Positions 1 to 5,561 of a stretch of 7,999 bases of DNA are shown here, piece after piece. The stretch spans positions 1 to 7,999 of the forward strand of contig CAZCWX010000270.1 in NCBI GenBank assembly GCA_964502465.1, given 5' to 3'. Source of the DNA: CAZCWX01 sp964502465. Lineage in GTDB: Bacteria; Desulfobacterota; Binatia; Bin18. Each line of letters begins with the position of its first letter. The stretch's first letter is position 1. The translations under genes were made by a program, and so were the position numbers. The notes beneath the pieces were generated by a model. The model was not told where the DNA came from. It made no database searches and was given only the letters and a program-made list of their open reading frames with translations.

Positions 1-192
1 GGAGAGGCCGCGTTGCTCGTTTCACCCACGGATGTTGACGCAATCACAGACGGACTCACCCGTCTCCTGGAAGAGACGGATTTACGTGCTGAGTTGCGAG
101 AGCGCGGGTATGCCCGTGTCCGCCTGTTTTCCTGGGAGCGCTGCGCCCGGGAGACATTGGCAGTGTACCAGCGAGTGTATCAAGGACAATAA
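1..192 (+). CDS. Glycosyltransferase family 4 (GT-B), C-terminal fragment
   Basis: Frame 1 is open from the window edge to a TAA at 190-192 and gives 63 residues starting GEAALLVSPTDVDAI. This resembles the end of GT4-type glycosyltransferases: the 'G.AALLV.P.D..A' segment just after the nucleotide-sugar site, then a helix (LLEETDLRAELRERG) and the common closing motif R-FSWERCARETLAVYQ (Phe43, Ser44 and Trp45 of the fragment). Such enzymes move a sugar from a nucleotide donor to lipid or polysaccharide acceptors on the cytoplasmic face of the membrane. The catalytic N-terminal domain and most of the donor-site motif lie outside the window, so donor and acceptor cannot be told. It is the only plus-strand gene and converges on pepA, with 30 nt between the two stop codons and no obvious terminator hairpin in that gap. 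Confidence 0.85.
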   Translation, partial: GEAALLVSPTDVDAITDGLTRLLEETDLRAELRERGYARVRLFSWERCARETLAVYQRVYQGQ

Positions 193-222
193 TTGTGAAT
201 CCCTGAGCCTGAACTGCTCTGT

Positions 223-1699
223 CTACAAACTCAACAGATAACGCACGAGCGTGCGGACACCAAAGCCGGTGCCACCTTTGGGGATGTACGAACTGTCCTT
301 CTCGGCAAAAGCAGGACCAGCGATATCGAGGTGTGCCCAGGGCAGGTTCCCGACAAACTCTTCCAGGAATAAGGCTCCGGCAATTGCCCCGGCGTTGCCA
401 CTGCCAGTGTTTTTGATGTCGGCGACTGAGCTTTTTATGTCGTCTTTGTACTCTTTGACGAGCGGCAATTGCCATACTGGCTCACCCGTCTCTTTGCTAC
501 ACTGTAGCAATGCCTCTGCCAGTTCTTGATTATTGCTGAACAAACCAGCGATGTGTGCCCCCAGTGCGATAACACACGCACCGGTCAACGTCGCCAGATC
601 GATAATCACGTCTGGTTTGTCGTACGGCATTGAGCAACGCATCGGCTAAGATCAGGCGCCCTTCGGCATCGGTGTTGAGCACCTCGACGGTCTTGCCATT
701 ACGATAACGGATGATGTCGCCTGGTTTTTGGGCGGTGCCGCTCGGCATATTCTCCGTTGAGGGAATGTAGCCAGTCACTTGCACCTGTGGTTTGAGTTGC
801 CCGATCACCTGCATCACCCCGAGGACCGTTGCTCCTCCAGACATATCCAGCTTCATGGTTTCCATCGATTTCGCCGGTTTCAGCGACAGGCCGCCCGAGT
901 CGAATGTGAGCCCTTTCCCCACCAATGCGACTTTCTTTTTCGCTTTAGTGGTTGGTTTATAAATCAATTTGATGAAGCGCGGTTCTTCCACGCTGCCGCG
1001 GGCAACCGCGAGGAGCCCGGTCATCTGTGCTGACTTGATCTTTTTGACCCCGAGGATCTCGCTCTTGAGACCGTTGCTGCGTGATACCCGTGCTGCCTGC
1101 TCGGCCAGATAAGACGGGGTGGACACCGACGCGGGTTCATTGATTAAGTCTCGCGCGAGGAACACACCAGGAGCGGTCTTTTGCGCAATCTCGAGGGCAC
1201 GTGTCAGGGTAGGAGTCTGCTGCAAGGTTGCACCAGCCAAAATGAGCACATCGACTGGAGGCTTGCCGTTCTTGTCGGTTTTGTATTTATCAAACGTGTA
1301 CCCGGACAGAAGGGTCCCTTCAACCACAGCAGCGAGAGTCTCATATTGTCCATGCTCAGTAGCAAAGAACCAGGCCAACCGGCGTATTCCTGGTCCCCTG
1401 GCTTCTTTATGCGCTTTTCCTGCCACCCGACGCCAGGTTTCGGTCTCCAGGTGCGCGGCTTTGCCCAGTCCAACCAGCAGCACCTCAGGGCTAGGCAATC
1501 GTCCTTGGGTCTGCATACGGAGCGACTCGCCTTCTTTGCCTGTAAAACCGCTGCGTGTCATTTGTTCTTTCAGGGCGCCGTTTAAGGCCGTATCCAGCGC
1601 CTGGAGATGCTCACCGTCGTGCTCCCCTTGCATAACGGGAACAACAAGGAGGTCGCTTTTCAGTGCTGCAAGCTGCTGGGTCTGTACGCGAACGTTCAT
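223..1699 (-). pseudogene. pepA: Leucyl aminopeptidase PepA (M17), interrupted by a frameshift
   Basis: M17 aminopeptidases remove N-terminal residues from peptides in the cytosol, using two metal ions in a hexamer. Two overlapping frames together cover the family. The N-terminal part starts at ATG 1699-1697, with AAGGA 9 nt upstream, and runs to a stop at 530. The C-terminal part is in frame down to TAG at 225-223. Active-site residues by spacing to E. coli PepA (constant offset of 20): metal ligands Lys262, Asp267, Asp285, Asp344 and Glu346, catalytic Lys274 and Arg348, in the motifs GKGLTFDSGG, MKLDMSGG and NTDAEGRL. The frame breaks just after ADALLNAVR. Sequence resumes as DKPDVIIDLATLTGA in the other frame and ends normally at GTGFGVRTLVRYL. 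Adding two bases near 620/621 restores about 492 residues (E. coli 503) and a family-like RYKPD junction. As written, the product loses its last third. It follows the SAP-like gene after 22 nt, probably in one transcript. A sequencing or assembly error is as likely as real decay. Confidence 0.9.
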
Positions 1700-1721
1700 G
1701 GAGTGATATCCTTGTTTCGCT

Positions 1722-2054
1722 TTATGACGCTGCTGCTTGTCCTTTCACGGTATGGGCCAGGGCGCGAGTACGGCGCTTGAGCGTACGAATACCGCGACGG
1801 AGCTGTTTGACTTCCTGGGAGGCGTGGCGTGTCAAGGCTTCGTCCCGCTTCGCTTTGAGTGCGCGAATATTCGTTTTGACGGTGCTCTTCTCAGCGCTCG
1901 CGGTTTTCTGTTCGAGGACGATGCCGTGCGCGGTGGCGAGCAGTTTTACCAACTCTTCTTTTTTCATCGCGGTGACGCCAACCACGCCAGGAACTTTCAG
2001 CGCTTCCTCGCGCAATTTCGGCGTATTCATACGCAACAGTTCTTTTGCATTCAT
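1722..2054 (-). CDS. Small SAP/Rho_N-like domain protein with basic helical tail
   Basis: 110 residues. Residues 1-45 (MNAKELLRMNTPKLREEALK, then MKKEELVKLLATAHGI at 30-45) follow the helix-extended loop-helix pattern of Rho termination factor N-terminal/SAP-type domains: '.L..m....Lr..A....gv.g...mkKeeLv..L'. These usually bind nucleic acid. Residues 58-104 are strongly basic and predicted helical (KAKR, RRGIRTLKRRTR), which suggests RNA or DNA contact or a coiled coil. There is no ATPase domain, so it is not Rho itself. Start ATG 2054-2052 has AAGGA 7 nt upstream, lying inside the last codons of the preceding gene, whose TAA is 3 nt away; translational coupling is likely. Function is unknown. 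A nucleoid or RNA-associated role is inference from domain type and charge. Confidence 0.8.
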   Translation of the reverse strand: MNAKELLRMNTPKLREEALKVPGVVGVTAMKKEELVKLLATAHGIVLEQKTASAEKSTVKTNIRALKAKRDEALTRHASQEVKQLRRGIRTLKRRTRALAHTVKGQAAAS

Positions 2055-2057
2055 GGA

Positions 2058-2357
2058 TTATTCCTTAGGTGCACGATTCGGTTTGAAGGTTTTCTTTGCC
2101 AGATAAAACATCAGCGCTCCTGCCGCAGCGTACATAAGAATTCCCTCTATGAGTCCAAGACCACTGGTAAAAAGAGCAACGAACACCACCAGTGCGGTGC
2201 CGATGACCGCCACAATCTTTTCCATGCGTTCTTCCCGGTCACGTACGGCGGTGACATGATCGGACACTGGGCTGCCGCATGCTGGACAGCGACCGGCCGG
2301 CTTGCGGTACAGAATCTTTCCGCACTGTGGACAGGGGATGCGAAGGGCAAGGGGCAT
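2058..2357 (-). CDS. Zinc-ribbon protein with two predicted membrane helices
   Basis: 99 residues. The N-terminus holds a compact zinc ribbon: Cys9-x2-Cys12 (CPQCGK) and Cys24-x2-Cys27 (CPACGS), 11 residues apart, as in small 'zinc-ribbon domain' proteins. After a charged linker (residues 33-47, REERMEK) come two hydrophobic stretches, about 48-66 (IVAVIGTALVVFVALF) and 68-87 (LGLIEGILMYAAAGALMFYL). A basic tail (KKTFKPNRAPKE) follows. By the positive-inside rule both ends probably face the cytoplasm. Start ATG 2357-2355 is the only in-frame Met before the ribbon, but no good SD precedes it. The start abuts a repeat-filled intergenic region, so expression may depend on read-through from korB or on a promoter in the repeats. 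The stop at 2060-2058 is 3 nt from the next gene. No specific function is recognised. Confidence 0.8.
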   Translation of the reverse strand: MPLALRIPCPQCGKILYRKPAGRCPACGSPVSDHVTAVRDREERMEKIVAVIGTALVVFVALFTSGLGLIEGILMYAAAGALMFYLAKKTFKPNRAPKE

Positions 2358-2372
2358 GGCAGATGGCCTATG

Positions 2373-2456
2373 GCAGATAGCTCGTTCGCTACGCTCACTT
2401 TATGGCTTGTCACTGATAGCAGATAGCTCGTTCACTACGCTTGCTTTATGGCTTAT
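2373..2456. repeat. Two degenerate 38-bp direct repeats, 46-bp period
   Basis: Copy 1 is at 2373-2410 and copy 2 at 2419-2456. Both begin GCAGATAGCTCGTTC and end in TTTATGGCTT plus GT or AT. By eye 34 of 38 positions match. Copies are separated by 8 nt (CACTGATA). They fill most of the gap between korB and the zinc-ribbon gene. A third, partial copy of the opening word (GGCAGATGGCCTATGGCAGAT) runs into the start codon region of the zinc-ribbon gene at 2354-2378. Two copies do not make a CRISPR array. They look like a degenerate interspersed or simple intergenic repeat. Confidence 0.85.
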
Positions 2457-2499
2457 AGTTGATAATAGAAAGCTGACTACCATCCGCCATAAGCCATAA
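2446..2499. repeat. 11-bp inverted repeat within a TATGGCTTAT/ATAAGCCATA repeat cluster
   Basis: TTATGGCTTAT at 2446-2456 is the exact reverse complement of ATAAGCCATAA at 2489-2499, with a 32-nt loop. The right arm is itself part of a heptamer repeat (CCATAAG twice plus CCAT, 2487-2504) ending 3 nt from the korB stop codon. The same word also occurs near 2399-2408, allowing an alternative pairing. In the korB transcript this could fold just after the stop codon. No T-tract follows on the coding strand, so it is not a standard intrinsic terminator. A 3'-end stabilising or attenuating structure is possible. Confidence 0.7.
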
Positions 2500-2506
2500 G
2501 CCATGA

Positions 2507-3520
2507 TTACTGTACCGTCCACACATCGCCACGATGGAGCAGCGCTTCCAGGTCGCCTGAGCCAGATTTCGCTTGCGCGTCCTGTATCTGCTGATTGATC
2601 AACGTGTCAAAGGTCGGTTTTTCAGTGACACGAAACACACCTATCGGTGTAGGGAAGGCTGGCGGGGCCATGCGGCTCAACAGGAAAGCGAGAACCGTGT
2701 CGTTTTCGTCGTGCACCAGTAAGTCAGCACTACCGATGCCGTTTCCCAGTGTCACCACCTCTGGAGTAAGCCCGCTGAGGCGAATCCCGCGGTCTTTGTT
2801 CTTGCCGAAAATCATCGGCTTGCCGTGTTCTAAGACCAACTGCGTGTCAGCTTTCGTTTCTTTATCAGTCAAGGAGGCGAAAGCTCCGTCATTGTACACG
2901 TTACAGTTCTGTAGAATCTCAACAAATACTGCACCTTTATGTTCGGCCGCACGTTTGATGATCTCTTGCTGGTGTTTTGCCTCGACGTCGATCGTGCGGG
3001 CAATGAAAGTGGCATCTGCCCCTAACGCTAACAATAACGGATTGAGGGGGTGGTCAGCAGAACCGACCGGGGTGGACTTGGTCACCTTTCCCAGCTCTGA
3101 GGTAGGAGAGTATTGCCCCTTGGTGAGACCATAGATCTGGTTGTTGAACAACAGGATTTTCAGGTCCACGTTGCGTCGCAAGGCATGGAGGAGATGGTTT
3201 CCACCAATACTTAACCCGTCACCATCACCGGTGACGACCCAGACCATCAGGTCTGGCCGCGATACTTTCAACCCGGTAGCAATGGCTGGTGCACGACCAT
3301 GAATCGAATGGAAACCGTACGTATTCATGTAGTATGGGAAGCGGCTAGAGCAGCCGATCCCAGAGATGAATACCGTATTTTCCCTGGCAATGCCCAGTTC
3401 AGGGAACACCTTCTGCACTTGGGCAAGAATGGAATAGTCCCCGCAGCCTGGGCACCAGCGTACATCCTGATCGGAAACAAAGTCCTTGCGTGTCAACTTC
3501 GTCGCACTTGCTGTGCTCAT
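2507..3520 (-). CDS. korB: 2-oxoacid:ferredoxin oxidoreductase, beta subunit (TPP-binding, KorB-type)
   Basis: 337 residues. The beta subunit binds thiamine diphosphate and one [4Fe-4S] cluster and, with the alpha subunit, oxidatively decarboxylates a 2-oxoacid (probably 2-oxoglutarate) to the acyl-CoA while reducing ferredoxin. TPP/Mg motif: GDGDG at 98-102 with Asn126-Asn127 (LLFNNQIYGLTKGQYSPTS). Probable cluster ligands: Cys23 and Cys26 (WCPGCGDYS), Cys57 (SGIGCSSR) and Cys206 (LQNCNVYND). The SGIGCSSRFPYY and HSIHGRAPAIATGLK segments are typical of the family. I chose ATG 3520-3518 because GGAGG lies 9 nt upstream, inside the last codons of korA, and the family motif soon follows. A longer reading to 3613 would overlap korA by about 90 bases and adds non-family sequence. 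The korA stop is only 4 nt away, so the two are surely cotranscribed and coupled. Substrate is inferred from KorA/KorB resemblance; other 2-oxoacids cannot be excluded. Confidence 0.94.
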   Translation of the reverse strand: MSTASATKLTRKDFVSDQDVRWCPGCGDYSILAQVQKVFPELGIARENTVFISGIGCSSRFPYYMNTYGFHSIHGRAPAIATGLKVSRPDLMVWVVTGDGDGLSIGGNHLLHALRRNVDLKILLFNNQIYGLTKGQYSPTSELGKVTKSTPVGSADHPLNPLLLALGADATFIARTIDVEAKHQQEIIKRAAEHKGAVFVEILQNCNVYNDGAFASLTDKETKADTQLVLEHGKPMIFGKNKDRGIRLSGLTPEVVTLGNGIGSADLLVHDENDTVLAFLLSRMAPPAFPTPIGVFRVTEKPTFDTLINQQIQDAQAKSGSGDLEALLHRGDVWTVQ

Positions 3521-3524
3521 AATA

Positions 3525-5384
3525 TTATTCCTCCAGCATCCGAGCGATTCTTGCAGTAATCTCAGAAATCTTAAACGGCCTGCCCTGGATCTTATTGAGA
3601 CCAACGGCATCAACCAGGTACTCGGCGCGCAACACCCGTAGCAGCTGACCCATGTTCATCTCTGGTACGAGGACCTTGTCGAAGCGAGCAATGATCGCTC
3701 CCAAGTCAGACGGTAAAGGATTCAGGTACCGCAGGTGCACGTGAGAGACTGCCTTGCCTTGTTCCTGGAATTCCTTGACTGCCGCAGTGATCGAGCCATA
3801 GGTGCTGCCCCAACCAATAACCAGCAGCTTGCCACTTTCCGGGCCGTCGATCGGGGTAGGCGGAATCTCCTGAGTGATTTTTGCCATTTTGCGATAACGC
3901 ACGCGCACCATCTGTTCGTGGTTGTTCGGTGCATAGCTGATGTTGCCAGTTAAGTAATCCTTTTCCAGCCCACCGATACGGTGTTCGAGGCCCGGGGTGC
4001 CTGGCCGGACCCAGGGACGAGCGAGCGTGCCCTCGTCTCGCAGGTAGGGGAAGAAACCTTGCGGGTTCGTACGGAACTCGACGGTGATGGCGGGAAGATC
4101 AGCAACCGACGGTAATAACCATGGCTCAGAGGCATTCGCCAGATAGCCATCAGTCATCAGAATGACCGGGGTCATATACTTGACTGCAATCCGCACCGCC
4201 TCGAATGCGGCATGGAAACAGTCAGCCGGAGTCGAGGCGGCGATCACCGGCAGCGGGGCCTCTCCATGGCGGCCGTAGAGGGCTTGTAACAGGTCTGCTT
4301 GTTCGGGTTTGGTCGGCATGCCGGTACTCGGTCCAGCCCGCTGAATGTTGGTGATAATCAGCGGAAGTTCCACAGCCACGGCCAAACCAATGGTTTCCGC
4401 TTTTAAGTTCATGCCGGGACCGGCAGTCGTGGTGAGAGCGATCGCACCGCCAAATGCGGCACCAAGAGCAGCGCCCACGCCAGCGATTTCGTCCTCAGCT
4501 TGAAAGGTGTACACGTTGAAATTCTTAAAAGCAGCTAACTCGTGCAGCACATCGCTGGCAGGGGTGATGGGATAACTACCGAGGAAAAGCGGCAGCCCGG
4601 CTTTTTGCGCAGCAGCGAGAAATCCCAGGGCTGTAGCCGTATTCCCGACGATATTGCGATAGGTGCCAGGGGCAATCTGGGCGGGCTTAATCTCGAAGGA
4701 AGAAGCAAAAATTTCCGTATTTTCACCAACGTTGTACCCAGCCTTGAGGGCACGAGTGTTGGCTTCCAACACCTCTGGATTTCTTTTGAAGCGTTCTTTG
4801 ATCCAGTTGAGCGTCGGCTCGATCGGACGATGATAGAGCCATGACACCACGCCGAGCGCAAAAAAGTTTCGGCACCGCATGACTGACCGGTTCGGCAGGT
4901 TCAGATCTTTTAGCGCCAGGGTCGTCATCTTGGTGATTTCAACCGGATAGACCTGATACTTGTCGAGCGAACCATCATCGAGAGGGCTTTTTTGGTATTC
5001 GGCTTTCTTCAGGTTGGCGTCGGTGAACTCGGCTTTGTCCAAGATGAGAATACCGTTTTGTTTGAGATCCGCCAGGTTGGTCTTGAGCGCGGCCGGATTC
5101 ATCACCACCAGCGCATCTAAATCGTCACCCGGGGTGTACACGTGTTTGCTGCTGAAGTTCACCTGAAATGCGCTCACTCCGTACAGTGTCCCCGTAGGAG
5201 CGCGAATCTCCGCCGGGAAATCAGGCAGCGTTCCAATGTCATTGCCGGCCATCACCGACTCGGTGGTAAACTGCATCCCGGTTAATTGCATCCCATCGCC
5301 TGAGTCGCCAGCGAAACGGATGACCACATTTTCCCGCTCCTGCACGGATTTTTGCAGGGGGGCCCCTATTGGGTTGGTTGCCAT
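3525..5384 (-). CDS. korA: 2-oxoacid:ferredoxin oxidoreductase, fused gamma-alpha subunit (KorA-type)
   Basis: 619 residues, similar in size to two-subunit KorA proteins. Residues about 20-205 form the gamma (CoA-related) domain, opening VIRFAGDSGDGMQLTG and including TLPDFPAEIRAPTGT at 52-66. Residues about 248-480 form the pyrimidine-binding alpha domain: GSYPITPASD at 269-278, QAEDEIAGVGAALGAAFGG at 295-313, TAGPG at 320-324 and RAGPSTGMPTKPEQADL at 349-365. Residues about 515-615 form the second alpha domain (LVIGWGSTYGS ... VPEMNMGQL). No ferredoxin-like delta domain or gene is present, so electrons probably pass from the KorB cluster straight to a free ferredoxin. ATG 5384-5382 follows a perfect AAGGAGG 7 nt upstream. 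korB follows after 4 nt. A 177-nt leader with a 24-bp tandem duplication precedes it. Expected cytosolic; role in a ferredoxin-linked TCA cycle, oxidative or reductive, is inference. Confidence 0.95.
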   Translation of the reverse strand: MATNPIGAPLQKSVQERENVVIRFAGDSGDGMQLTGMQFTTESVMAGNDIGTLPDFPAEIRAPTGTLYGVSAFQVNFSSKHVYTPGDDLDALVVMNPAALKTNLADLKQNGILILDKAEFTDANLKKAEYQKSPLDDGSLDKYQVYPVEITKMTTLALKDLNLPNRSVMRCRNFFALGVVSWLYHRPIEPTLNWIKERFKRNPEVLEANTRALKAGYNVGENTEIFASSFEIKPAQIAPGTYRNIVGNTATALGFLAAAQKAGLPLFLGSYPITPASDVLHELAAFKNFNVYTFQAEDEIAGVGAALGAAFGGAIALTTTAGPGMNLKAETIGLAVAVELPLIITNIQRAGPSTGMPTKPEQADLLQALYGRHGEAPLPVIAASTPADCFHAAFEAVRIAVKYMTPVILMTDGYLANASEPWLLPSVADLPAITVEFRTNPQGFFPYLRDEGTLARPWVRPGTPGLEHRIGGLEKDYLTGNISYAPNNHEQMVRVRYRKMAKITQEIPPTPIDGPESGKLLVIGWGSTYGSITAAVKEFQEQGKAVSHVHLRYLNPLPSDLGAIIARFDKVLVPEMNMGQLLRVLRAEYLVDAVGLNKIQGRPFKISEITARIARMLEE

Positions 5385-5391
5385 AGGTTCT

Positions 5392-5398
5392 CCTCCTT
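5392..5398 (-). promoter_or_regulatory. Consensus Shine-Dalgarno of korA
   Basis: AAGGAGG on the coding strand, 7 nt before ATG 5384. It directly abuts the tandem duplication, which begins at 5399. It is the strongest ribosome binding site in the window and fixes the korA start. Confidence 0.85.
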
Positions 5399-5446
5399 AG
5401 CTATCCCCTTTACATGAATGAGAGCTATCCCCTTTACATGAATGAG
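5399..5446. repeat. Exact 24-bp tandem duplication in the korA leader
   Basis: Two perfect copies, 5399-5422 and 5423-5446; the 24-nt period continues for 2 nt to 5448. Each copy reads, on the plus strand, AGCTATCCCCTTTACATG followed by AATGAG. On the korA coding strand each copy carries ATG directly followed by TAA (5415-5410 and 5439-5434) and then the purine run AAAGGGG (5411-5405 and 5435-5429). The absence of any mismatch suggests a recent duplication or selection on both copies, for example a doubled regulator site. Confidence 0.97.
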
Positions 5447-5485
5447 AGTGGTAAATAGGCGTGAAACGGACATATCAACAGGTGT

Positions 5486-5514
5486 ACCATACCGTAGCCC
5501 TTCGTGTATTACAA
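5486..5514 (-). promoter_or_regulatory. Possible sigma70-type promoter for korAB
   Basis: On the coding strand TTGTAA (5514-5509, 4/6 match to TTGACA) and TATGGT (5491-5486, 4/6 match to TATAAT) are 17 nt apart, about 100 nt upstream of korA. The leader transcript would contain both copies of the 24-bp repeat. Matches of this quality arise by chance in AT-rich gaps, so this is only a candidate. Confidence 0.25.
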
Positions 5515-5561
5515 GTTCCTTCTCCCTTTTTTGATCTCTAACTATTTATAATCACAAGGAT

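Noticed and set aside
600..642. Programmed ribosomal frameshift in pepA
   Set aside because: A +1 shift would be needed, and I see no in-frame stop, slippery run or SD-like stimulator at the site. M17 peptidases are not known for it. A two-base loss explains the data better.
1119..1706. 195-residue plus-strand reading frame, and other plus-strand frames over pepA
   Set aside because: They are antisense to clear M17 peptidase sequence, lack family motifs, and have low-complexity Ser/Arg/Pro composition typical of shadows.
1737..2426. 229-residue plus-strand reading frame antisense to the two small genes
   Set aside because: The minus strand here shows a four-cysteine zinc ribbon, membrane helices, a SAP/Rho_N-like domain and coupled SDs. 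The plus-strand product has no recognisable motif and spans both genes and the repeats, so it is a shadow.
2373..2456. CRISPR array
   Set aside because: Only two imperfect copies with an 8-nt spacing, no spacer-length unique sequence, and no cas genes.
2446..2499. Intrinsic terminator of korB
   Set aside because: The 11-bp inverted repeat has a long 32-nt loop and no T-tract follows it on the coding strand.
3521..3613. N-terminal extension of korB by 31 residues
   Set aside because: It overlaps korA by about 90 bases, adds basic non-family residues, and bypasses the good SD before ATG 3520.
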